A DNA stretch of 10,526 bases, taken from the NCBI GenBank assembly GCA_011524845.1, contig WTJL01000167.1, forward strand, positions 8,088-18,613. The letters are read 5' to 3'. The DNA comes from Flavobacteriales bacterium. GTDB taxonomy: Bacteria; Bacteroidota; Bacteroidia; Flavobacteriales_D; Sanyastnellaceae. The notes below the pieces were generated by a model that had not been told where the DNA came from, ran no database searches, and was given only the letters and a program-made list of their open reading frames with translations. Both the position numbers and the translations under genes were made by a program. The first letter of the stretch is position 1. Each line of letters opens with the position of its first letter. Positions 1 to 6,699 of this stretch are shown here, piece after piece.

Positions 1-497
1 TCCAAGGGGATCTCGCCACACTCGACGGCGACGAAAGCTTGGACGCCTTGCCTGGCGACCAACGGGCCTACGTCATGTCCGCCTCAGGAAGCAAAGTCCG
101 GTTGCGGTTCCCACACCTTGGCGCGTTTTTGGACAGCGCCGGTCATGTGCCGACCGTGTTGAAAGCCGAGCTCAAAGTGCCGGTGGAGGAAATGTTTTTG
201 GACAAACCCATTCCTGCGCAGGACCAGCTGTTTGTGTTGTTGGAAGGAACCTCCGGTGGCTTTGTCGAGTCGCCAGACCAGGACGCCCCCATCTCCGTGG
301 GCGGCTTGTTTGACCCTGCGCAACGCGCGTTTGTGTTCAACTTGAGCAGCACCGTGCAGGCCCTCATGAAAGGTCAACTCGACGGTCGGGAGTTGTACCT
401 TGTGTCCAGTCGCGCGGGCATCTCCATTTCAAGCGTGGTGCTCAAAGGGACGGAAGCTTCCGACCCCACCACGTTGACCCTGACCCTCGGACGCTAA
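1..497 (+). CDS. DUF4270-type lipoprotein, C-terminal part (5' end outside window)
   Basis: The frame is open from base 3 to the TAA at 495-497 and has no convincing start inside the window, so this is the last ~164 residues of a longer protein. The TTG at 39 is an ordinary Leu codon. The visible part is beta-rich: a VMSASGSKVRLRFPHL stretch, then KAELKVPV, QLFVLLEG, FNLSSTVQALMKG, and a final SSVVLKGT...TLTLTLGR strand. This pattern (nucleation motif, 'kAeL' strand, 'fnit.yvq.ll.g', closing 'vvLkG...L.ltl') is what I recall of the DUF4270 family, which consists of Bacteroidota lipoproteins of unknown function. The missing N-terminus would be expected to carry a lipobox. Family members often sit directly before glmS in Bacteroidota, as here with a 21-base gap, so co-transcription with glmS is likely. 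No enzymatic motif is visible. The family call rests on pattern and synteny, not a search. Confidence 0.72.
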   Translation, partial: QGDLATLDGDESLDALPGDQRAYVMSASGSKVRLRFPHLGAFLDSAGHVPTVLKAELKVPVEEMFLDKPIPAQDQLFVLLEGTSGGFVESPDQDAPISVGGLFDPAQRAFVFNLSSTVQALMKGQLDGRELYLVSSRAGISISSVVLKGTEASDPTTLTLTLGR

Positions 498-518
498 CCC
501 CAACTACGCCCTCGCACC

Positions 519-2366
519 ATGTGTGGAATTGTCGGATACCTCGGACCCCAAAAGGCTTACCCCATCCTTGTGGATGGACTGAAACGGCTGGAGTACCGCG
601 GCTACGACAGCGCCGGCATCGCAACGTTGGAGGCGGACAATGTTTTGCGCATTGAAAAGAAGCAGGGCAAAGTGGCCAACCTCGAGGCCCACGTGGGAGA
701 GCACCTGCCCCAAGGGACGGTGGGCATCGGCCATACGCGGTGGGCCACTCACGGCCCCCCCAGCGACGTGAATGCCCATCCTCATGCAGGTGGTCGCGGG
801 CGCATCGCCGTCATCCACAACGGCATCATCGAGAACTACGAGGCCATTCGAGAGCTCCTGACCCACCGTGGCCACGACCTCGTCAGCGAGACGGACACCG
901 AAGTTTTGGCGCACTTCATTGAAGAAGTGCAGCACACCACAGGGTTGGACCTTCCGGACGCCGTTCGAACTGCACTGAAGGAAGTGGTGGGCGCCTACGC
1001 GCTCGTCGTTCTCGACCAAAGCCAGCCCGACCGACTCATTGCCGCCAGAAAATCGTCGCCCCTTGTGATCGGTGTGGGTGCAGACAACGAGTTCTTTGTG
1101 GGCTCCGACGCCACCCCCATTGTGGCGCACACCAAAAACGTCATCTACCTCGAAGACGAGGAAGTGGCCACGATGCATCGCTCGGGAGAATTGACCATTC
1201 GCACCATTGGCGACGCCGTGGTGACGCCAGAGATTCACGCCATCGAATTGGAAATGGCGTCCCTGGAAAAAGCTGGGTACGACCATTTCATGCTCAAAGA
1301 GATTTTTGAGCAGCCCAAGTCCATCCGCGACTCGATTCGTGGCCGCATTCGACTTCAAGCAGGTGAGTCGACCGTGTCTGGCATTGACGACCACTGGGAC
1401 GTATGGAGCCAAGCCAAACGCATCCTCATCCTCGGGTGCGGCACCAGTTGGCATGCCGGCCTCGTCGCCGAATACCTGTTCGAGAGCCTTGCCCGGATCC
1501 CTGTGGAGGTGGAATACGCGTCCGAATTCCGCTACCGCACACCCATCATCCGTGAAGACGACGTGGTCATCGCCATTTCCCAAAGCGGGGAGACGGCGGA
1601 CACGCTGGCCGCCATTCGCTTGGCGAAAGAACAAGGCGCCCATGTGTTTGGCGTGTGCAACGTGGTGGGGTCAAGCATCGCCCGCGAGACCCATGCCGGG
1701 GCGTACACCCACGCCGGTCCTGAAATTGGCGTGGCGTCCACCAAAGCATTCACTGCCCAAGTGGCCGTCCTCACCATCCTGGCCATGCACGTGGGCCGAC
1801 GGTTGGGTCAACTGGAAGACCAAACGTTCATGCGCTTGATGACGGGACTGGACAACATCCCCGGCCTGGTGGAAAAGGTGCTCGACGGTGCGGGAGCCAT
1901 TGAGCACATCGCCGAGAAATTCGCGGGGGCAGACAACGCCCTCTACCTCGGGCGCGGATACCAATTTCCCGTCGCCCTCGAGGGCGCGTTGAAGCTGAAG
2001 GAAATCAGCTACATCCACGCGGAGGGCTACCCCGCCGCTGAAATGAAGCACGGTCCCATCGCGTTGATCGACGACGCCATGCCCGTGGTGTTCATCGCCA
2101 CCCAAGACGAAGTGTACGAAAAGGTGGTCAGCAACATCCAAGAGGTCAAGGCGCGAGGAGGCCAAATCCTCGCGGTCGTCACGGAAGGCGACACGAAGGT
2201 CCGCGCCCTCGCCGACCACATCTTGGAGATTCCCAAGGTGCACGAAGCCCTTGCTCCGTTGCTCACGGTCATCCCGATGCAACTGTTGAGCTATCACATT
2301 GCGTTGATGAGAGGGTGCAACGTGGACCAACCACGGAATTTGGCCAAAAGCGTCACGGTGGAATGA
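519..2366 (+). CDS. glmS: Glutamine--fructose-6-phosphate aminotransferase (isomerizing), GlmS
   Basis: Converts fructose-6-phosphate and glutamine to glucosamine-6-phosphate and glutamate in the cytoplasm, the entry step to UDP-GlcNAc for peptidoglycan and lipopolysaccharide. The protein has 615 residues (E. coli 609). The N-terminal class II glutaminase domain (about 2-220) starts Met-Cys, so Cys2 is exposed as nucleophile after Met removal. R74-W75 in GHTRWATHG, N101-G102 and D126 fit the glutamine site. Two SIS domains follow: the first with CGTSWHAG (307-314) and SQSGET (354-359), the second with LKLKEIS (491-497) and KHGP (510-513). K492, E495, H511 and K610 match E. coli K485, E488, H504 and K603 at a constant offset of seven, so the enzyme looks intact. 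The ATG is fixed by the required Met-Cys start. There is no Shine-Dalgarno sequence, which is normal for the phylum. I see no glmS ribozyme-like leader, since only 21 bases separate it from the previous gene. Confidence 0.98.
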   Translation: MCGIVGYLGPQKAYPILVDGLKRLEYRGYDSAGIATLEADNVLRIEKKQGKVANLEAHVGEHLPQGTVGIGHTRWATHGPPSDVNAHPHAGGRGRIAVIHNGIIENYEAIRELLTHRGHDLVSETDTEVLAHFIEEVQHTTGLDLPDAVRTALKEVVGAYALVVLDQSQPDRLIAARKSSPLVIGVGADNEFFVGSDATPIVAHTKNVIYLEDEEVATMHRSGELTIRTIGDAVVTPEIHAIELEMASLEKAGYDHFMLKEIFEQPKSIRDSIRGRIRLQAGESTVSGIDDHWDVWSQAKRILILGCGTSWHAGLVAEYLFESLARIPVEVEYASEFRYRTPIIREDDVVIAISQSGETADTLAAIRLAKEQGAHVFGVCNVVGSSIARETHAGAYTHAGPEIGVASTKAFTAQVAVLTILAMHVGRRLGQLEDQTFMRLMTGLDNIPGLVEKVLDGAGAIEHIAEKFAGADNALYLGRGYQFPVALEGALKLKEISYIHAEGYPAAEMKHGPIALIDDAMPVVFIATQDEVYEKVVSNIQEVKARGGQILAVVTEGDTKVRALADHILEIPKVHEALAPLLTVIPMQLLSYHIALMRGCNVDQPRNLAKSVTVE

Positions 2367-2388
2367 CCCGTTTGTCCCTTGTTTGACA

Positions 2389-2435
2389 GGGTTATCAACA
2401 TTCGCTTCTGCGAATGTTAACAACCTAATTTTATT
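2389..2435 (+). terminator. Hairpin after glmS, probable intrinsic terminator
   Basis: A perfect 9-bp stem, AACATTCGC (2397-2405) with GCGAATGTT (2410-2418), closes a TTCT loop. The arms can be extended outward with two mismatches and a wobble to 2389 and 2426. The AT-rich stretch AATTTTATT follows at 2427-2435. It starts 22 bases after the glmS stop and 60 bases before the next start codon, which fits termination of the DUF4270-glmS transcript. The tail is not a clean T-run, so an alternative role as an mRNA-stabilising stem or an operator-like palindrome cannot be excluded. Confidence 0.5.
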
Positions 2436-2495
2436 GTGAATCTCTCGTTGTGTGCTTTCTTGCACCACCGAATCATTGAAACCTAAATTTCAGTC

Positions 2496-3512
2496 ATGAA
2501 AAAACTGATGTTCACCTTGGCCGCCTTTGCGGTGGCTTTCACCTCCGCCAATGCGCAAAAGCAATTGGGCGGCGAGCACAACATTGAAGTGTCCTTCAAT
2601 CCGTTTGGTGCCAACCCCATCAACGCTTCTGTCATCAAGTACAGAAACTTCCTCGACGACGACGCTGCGTTGCGTGTGACCCTCGGTCTCAACAACACCA
2701 GCAACAGCTACCTCGTGGTGCCTGAGAACTCCTTGCAAGAAGCAGGTGCAACAGGCACGCTCACTCACCCAGACTTGTTCTTGACCAACGACCACTCTCG
2801 TTTGGACTTGGGCATCGGCTACGAAAAGCACTTCAAGGGCACAGACAACTTGTCTCCCTACCTCGCCGTGGGAGCCGGTGTGAGCATGAACTCTTTGAAC
2901 CTCTCTCGCGAGCGCTTCAGCGCCCTCAACTTGGACGGAAGCACCGTGAACTCTGGTTTCTGGGAAGATGAGCCCGATCCCGCCAACTGGGGTGTGTGGT
3001 CGTACTCCAACGAAATCAAGTCCACCACCATCAACGTGGATTTGCTCTTCGGTGCAGACTACTACTTCAACGACGCGATCTACGTCGGTTTTGAAGCCGG
3101 TCTCCGCTTCGCACAAACGTCTGGCATCACGTCCACCATCACTGCGAGCGACAACAACGCCTTCAACATCTACTTCGACGGCGGTTCAGGCGACGAGAAC
3201 TCTTCGTTGCTCGTCCAAAACACTGTAACTGGTGGCACTGGCTTCCAGTGGAACAGCGCCACAGAAGTGAACTACGTCATCAACGGCCAGCCATGGCTCG
3301 GCGACGGCGTGTCTTCTGTCAACCCCAACGGCGGTCCTGCCGATCAAGCTGCCTACATCGCAGCGGACGCTCTTTGGAGCGACTGGGTGGAGCAGTCTCC
3401 TGCCACTCAGGACGCCTTGATCGACTCACCACGTGACGCCTTCTTTAGCGGGTCCAACTTCTTGGGCACGTACTCAACAGGCATGCTCCGTATTGGTTAC
3501 TTGTTCGAATAA
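2496..3512 (+). CDS. Outer-membrane beta-barrel protein, family not recognised
   Basis: The 338-residue protein starts with a textbook signal peptide, MKK then a hydrophobic core (residues 4-16), with likely signal peptidase I cleavage after SANA (residue 20) before QKQLGG. The mature part alternates short amphipathic strands (ALRVTLGLN, RLDLGIGYEKHF, LSPYLAVGAGVSMNSL, STTINVDLLFGADYYF, AIYVGFEAGLRFAQT) with long Asn/Ser/Gly/acid-rich loops. It ends in GMLRIGYLFE, a strand with the aromatic-rich end expected of a BAM-recognised barrel. I infer an outer-membrane barrel of perhaps 8-12 strands. Substrate and function are unknown. The longest loops (about 150-170, 208-275 and 285-325) would face outward. 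The start codon is fixed by the signal peptide. The leader is AT-rich without a Shine-Dalgarno sequence. The gene lies between two hairpins, so it is probably its own transcription unit. Codon choice looks more uniform than in neighbouring genes, compatible with high expression. Confidence 0.8.
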   Translation: MKKLMFTLAAFAVAFTSANAQKQLGGEHNIEVSFNPFGANPINASVIKYRNFLDDDAALRVTLGLNNTSNSYLVVPENSLQEAGATGTLTHPDLFLTNDHSRLDLGIGYEKHFKGTDNLSPYLAVGAGVSMNSLNLSRERFSALNLDGSTVNSGFWEDEPDPANWGVWSYSNEIKSTTINVDLLFGADYYFNDAIYVGFEAGLRFAQTSGITSTITASDNNAFNIYFDGGSGDENSSLLVQNTVTGGTGFQWNSATEVNYVINGQPWLGDGVSSVNPNGGPADQAAYIAADALWSDWVEQSPATQDALIDSPRDAFFSGSNFLGTYSTGMLRIGYLFE

Positions 3513-3536
3513 GAACAAACCCACTTCGACTTTCAC

Positions 3537-3569
3537 AGAAAGGCGCCCTCGTGGCGCCTTTCTTCGTTT
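3537..3569 (+). terminator. Strong intrinsic terminator after the outer-membrane protein gene
   Basis: GAAAGGCGCC (3538-3547) pairs perfectly with GGCGCCTTTC (3553-3562) around a CTCGT loop, and A3537-T3563 adds an eleventh pair. A pyrimidine-rich tail (TCGTTTC) follows. It starts 24 bases after the stop codon of the upstream gene. The A-run before and T-run after the stem mean it could also act on the other strand, but no minus-strand gene ends here. Confidence 0.85.
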
Positions 3570-3578
3570 CTTGAGGTC

Positions 3579-4343
3579 ATGCATTGTCACTTCGAATGGA
3601 ACGGCATCGCCCATCGTGCCGATCTGACGCGTCCTGTGGACTTGAGCACCGTGCTGGTGGGAAACGGCGGCCCCAACCCCTCGGCTTGGTATGTGGATTC
3701 TCCCACCATGACGCCGGTCCGCGGCGACGGGTTCGTGGGTGCCGTCGACCAAGGGGGTTCCGTGAATTTTCGTGACATCCTGTTCAACCCCCACGGCCAT
3801 GGCACCCACACCGAATGCCTGGGACACATCACCCCCGTCGTGCATCCAGTGGACCCGTTGTTTCGCAACGCCTCGTCCCATTTCCCGTGTTTGGCCATCA
3901 GCGTCACCCCGCAGCGGCGGGAGGACGACCTCGTGGTGGACGTCGACAGCCTCCAAGCCTTGCCCGACGGTCCGTGGCCTCCTGCGTTGGTGGTGAGAAC
4001 GCTCCCCAACGACGACGCCAAGCGGACCAAAGCCTGGTCCAACACCAACCCCCCTTATTTCACCGTGGCGTTCATGGACAAACTCGTTGAGCACGGCGTC
4101 CTGCACGTGCTGGTGGACCTGCCGTCCGTGGACCGCGAAGTGGACGGCGGACGATTGGAGGCCCATCATGCGTTTTGGCGGGTTCCCGACAACCCCAGAC
4201 AAGGGTGCAGCATCACGGAGCTCATCTACATGCCTTCCAATGCGCCAGACGGGATGTACCTGCTGCACCTCGGGGTGGCTCCCATGGACAACGACGCAGC
4301 GATCAGCCGCCCGGTGCTTTATCCGTTGGTCGGATCGACCTGA
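3579..4343 (+). CDS. Cyclase-family metal-dependent hydrolase (kynurenine formamidase-like)
   Basis: A 254-residue cytosolic protein without a signal peptide. It carries the cyclase/KynB-family metal motif as HGHGTHTECLGH (72-83): H72, H77 and H83 are the likely metal ligands, and E79 stands where many members have Asp in the HxGTHxDxPxH signature. Downstream, DLPSVDRE (180-187), the EAHHAFW segment (H196/H197) and TELIYMPS (E214) match the second half of the active site; KynB uses a His and a Glu here. The TECLGH variant with DLPSVDRE is a form I associate with Bacteroidota cyclases, so N-formylkynurenine need not be the substrate; amide or lactone hydrolysis is the safest statement. No other kyn genes are in view. 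The start matches the family opening (short strand, then DLTRPVDLS). The gene begins 15 bases after the previous terminator hairpin. Its 3' end overlaps the convergent histidine kinase gene by 25 bases. Confidence 0.85.
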   Translation: MHCHFEWNGIAHRADLTRPVDLSTVLVGNGGPNPSAWYVDSPTMTPVRGDGFVGAVDQGGSVNFRDILFNPHGHGTHTECLGHITPVVHPVDPLFRNASSHFPCLAISVTPQRREDDLVVDVDSLQALPDGPWPPALVVRTLPNDDAKRTKAWSNTNPPYFTVAFMDKLVEHGVLHVLVDLPSVDREVDGGRLEAHHAFWRVPDNPRQGCSITELIYMPSNAPDGMYLLHLGVAPMDNDAAISRPVLYPLVGST

Positions 4344-5755
4344 GGCAAGACCACCACAAAGGCGCTTCCCTTGCCCAACTCGGACGACACGTCCAAGCGT
4401 CCTCCTGCTCCTTTGACAATCGCGCGCACCATGGCCAAGCCCAGGCCAAGCCCGTGGGTTTTGGTGGTGAATTTGGGCTCAAAAATCCGCTCCAAACGTG
4501 CTTCCTCGATGCCTTCGCCATTGTCCAGCACCTCCACGGTCGCCTGTCCGCCTGCGCAGGTCAGCCGCACCTTCACGTCCACATCGCGACCCGGAGCCGA
4601 TTCCAACGCGTTTTGCACCAAGTTGTTGAACGCACGCATGAGCCGCGTCCGGTCCGCAAACACCTCCACTTCTCCCGAAGGCAACTCGAGCTGAACGCCT
4701 GACGATTCGTGCAGGTACACCACGTCCTGAAGCAATTGAGGGAGTCCGATTCGGCTCATTTCTGCCTTGCCGTCTGTGGCCAACAAAGCAAAGCCTTCCG
4801 CAATGTTGCTCAAGGCGTCGATCTGCTGGGTGGTGGTTTGGGTGTAGCGCTTCAACCGCGCCTCAAAATCGGGGGCGCCATCTCGCCACGCACGGTCCAG
4901 GTGTTGGGCCCCCAACTTCAATGGCGTCAACGGGTTTTTGATCTCATGGGCAACCTGCTGGGCCATCTCGCGCCACGCCCCTTCCCGCTCCAACGACGCG
5001 CGCGCATTCATGCTCTCTTCCAACTGAGCCAACAAGGCGTTGTACGACGTCACCAAACTCCCGATCTCGTCCTTCCAGCGGTACGTGAGCGTTTTGCCTT
5101 GGCCCCGTTGCAAAGGATTGGATTGCATGTCCGAGCTCAGGCGCCTCAGAGGGCCCACAATCGAGTTGGACAGGGAAAACCCGAGCACCCCCACCAAGAG
5201 GAACAAAAGGGCGTACACGGGCGCCAAACGAAGCAAGAACGCCTTCCAGTCTGCCTCCTCGGCCAAGCGCGGGTCGTAATGGACGTGTCCCAGCGCAAGC
5301 ACCTCTCCTCCTCCCGTCCTCAAAGGCCAAACGACTTCCGTGCCTCCCCGCACGTTGGGGATCTCCGTTCTTCCCTCTCCCTGAGTGGCCGATTCCAAAA
5401 CACGCGCGTCCAAGGACAAGGCCACCGTGCTGTCCGGCGACCCTGGGCCCGCTGAAGTGGTGACCAACCGTCCTTGGCTGTCGTACAGGGAAAACGTCAG
5501 GCTGTGCACGTCCGCGAGCTCGCAAATGCGGTCGGTGAACACCAGGGCCAAGCTGTCCTGACCCACGGAACCTCCCATGCGCTCCAGCATGTAGCTCAGG
5601 CTTCGTTGCAGCGCCGCCTCTTTGCGCAACAAGCGCTGGGCGTTGTAGGTGGCTTCTGCGTCCACGCCGTACCGGTACGCCACATAGCCCGTGGCCACCA
5701 GTGCGCAGAGCACCACTGCCATCATGCCCAGGAAAATGCGAAACCTCAAGCCCAT
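4319..5755 (-). CDS. NtrY-like membrane sensor histidine kinase
   Basis: 478 residues with the full sensor-kinase layout. TM1 is about 7-28, an extracytoplasmic sensor region about 30-168, TM2 about 173-197, and a HAMP linker about 193-250. The HisKA domain has AHEIKNPLTPLKL, with phospho-acceptor His270. The ATPase domain has an N-box FNNLVQNALES (376-386), G1 DNGEGI (411-416), F-box FEPKF (425-429) and G2 GLGLGLAMV (435-443). The NPLTPLKL form of the H-box is typical of NtrY-type kinases. All catalytic motifs are intact. The input signal is unknown; the sensor region has no motif I recognise. The gene starts 48 bases after the atpG stop in the same direction, with no hairpin between, so it may be read from the ATP synthase transcript or from a weak promoter in the gap. 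No response regulator is in the window; the next gene runs the opposite way, so this kinase is an orphan at this locus. Confidence 0.93.
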   Translation of the reverse strand: MGLRFRIFLGMMAVVLCALVATGYVAYRYGVDAEATYNAQRLLRKEAALQRSLSYMLERMGGSVGQDSLALVFTDRICELADVHSLTFSLYDSQGRLVTTSAGPGSPDSTVALSLDARVLESATQGEGRTEIPNVRGGTEVVWPLRTGGGEVLALGHVHYDPRLAEEADWKAFLLRLAPVYALLFLLVGVLGFSLSNSIVGPLRRLSSDMQSNPLQRGQGKTLTYRWKDEIGSLVTSYNALLAQLEESMNARASLEREGAWREMAQQVAHEIKNPLTPLKLGAQHLDRAWRDGAPDFEARLKRYTQTTTQQIDALSNIAEGFALLATDGKAEMSRIGLPQLLQDVVYLHESSGVQLELPSGEVEVFADRTRLMRAFNNLVQNALESAPGRDVDVKVRLTCAGGQATVEVLDNGEGIEEARLERIFEPKFTTKTHGLGLGLAMVRAIVKGAGGRLDVSSELGKGSAFVVVLPQVDPTNG

Positions 5756-5803
5756 GGGCTCAAGCTAACCACAAAGTGTGCCAAGAAAACGGGAAGGGAC
5801 GGA

Positions 5804-6688
5804 TTAGCCGTCGAGCGCCTCTGACCCGGCCACGATCTCGAGAATCTCCGTCGTGATGGCCGTCTGACGTGCCTTGTTGTAGGTGATGCGCAAGTCGCGG
5901 AGCAACTCACCACCGTTGTCGGTGGCTTGGTGCATGGCCGTCATGCGCGCGCCATGCTCGGCGGCGTGGCTGTCAAGCAAGGCCTTGTACAATTGAACCC
6001 GCAGGGCGTTGGGAAGCATGCGCTCCACAATTTCCTCCTTGTTGGGCTCGAAGATGTAGTCCACAGACGACGCGTCACTCTCGCCTTCCGTGTCAGGAAG
6101 CATGGGCAAGAACGCTTCCTCGGTGGGAAGTTGCACTGCTGCGTTTTTGAATTGGTTGTACGCCAACACCACCCGGTCGTACGTGCCATCGGCAAACTGA
6201 GCCATGACTTCGTTGGCAACGTCGGACGCATGGGCGAAATCCAGGTTGTCAAACAAAGTGGTCGCGGCGTCACCAAACCCTTCAGCGACCGGCCACTCCA
6301 ATCGGTTGGCAGCGTCCAAGGCCTTTTTGCCCAAGGGCAACACGGCATACGCTTGATTCGCCTCCTCGCACGCTTTCACTGCGCTCGTCGCAAGCTTCAC
6401 AACGTTGTTGTTGAAGGCGCCGCACAACCCACGGTTGGAGGTGATGGCCACAATCAACACCCGCTTGACCTCACGAACTTCCGAGTACTGACCTTCCCCC
6501 TGCTCCAAGCTGGCGCTCACATTGGCCAACATGCCCTGAAGCTTCACTGCATAAGGGCGCATTTGGGTGATGGCGTCTTGCGCACGACGAAGCTTGGCTG
6601 CAGACACCATCTTCATTGCAGAGGTGATCTGCATGGTGTTCTGCACCGAGGTGATGCGTTCGCGTACTTCTTGAAGTCCTCCAGCCAT
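5804..6688 (-). CDS. atpG: ATP synthase F1 subunit gamma
   Basis: The 294-residue protein is the central rotor shaft that couples c-ring rotation to conformational change in the alpha3-beta3 head. The N-terminus LQEVRERITSVQNTMQITSAMKMVSAAKLRRAQ and the C-terminus LRITYNKARQTAITTEILEIVAGSEAL are the two conserved coiled-coil ends of the family. GLCGAFNNN (around residue 90) is the conserved turn of the Rossmann-like domain. Length is normal. The ATG lies 11 bases after the atpA stop and is fixed by the conserved N-terminus. It is the last atp gene of this block; atpD and atpC do not follow. Confidence 0.97.
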   Translation of the reverse strand: MAGGLQEVRERITSVQNTMQITSAMKMVSAAKLRRAQDAITQMRPYAVKLQGMLANVSASLEQGEGQYSEVREVKRVLIVAITSNRGLCGAFNNNVVKLATSAVKACEEANQAYAVLPLGKKALDAANRLEWPVAEGFGDAATTLFDNLDFAHASDVANEVMAQFADGTYDRVVLAYNQFKNAAVQLPTEEAFLPMLPDTEGESDASSVDYIFEPNKEEIVERMLPNALRVQLYKALLDSHAAEHGARMTAMHQATDNGGELLRDLRITYNKARQTAITTEILEIVAGSEALDG

Positions 6689-6699
6689 GGCTTAACGAA

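Noticed and set aside
504..1643. Long minus-strand open frame opposite glmS
   Set aside because: It lies entirely antisense to a clearly intact glmS, its translation has no recognisable domain, and such frames are common opposite GC-rich genes.
2392..2400. TTATCAACA resembling a DnaA box
   Set aside because: It is a single near-match inside the hairpin region, with no cluster of boxes, no AT-rich unwinding element and no dnaA or dnaN gene nearby, so it is not an origin.
2426..2433. TAATTTTA as a -7 promoter element for the outer-membrane protein gene
   Set aside because: It matches TAnnTTTG at all but the last base, but no TTG element lies at the expected distance upstream, and it overlaps the tail of the hairpin after glmS.
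4709..5455. Plus-strand open frame of 248 codons opposite the histidine kinase
   Set aside because: It is antisense to an intact kinase with all catalytic motifs, and its translation is Gln/Arg-rich with no domain pattern.
5756..5803. Possible promoter for the histidine kinase in the gap after atpG
   Set aside because: On the minus strand the gap has TTGGCAC and TTAGCTTG, but the spacing is shorter than the Bacteroidota consensus and the -7 match is partial; I could not support it.
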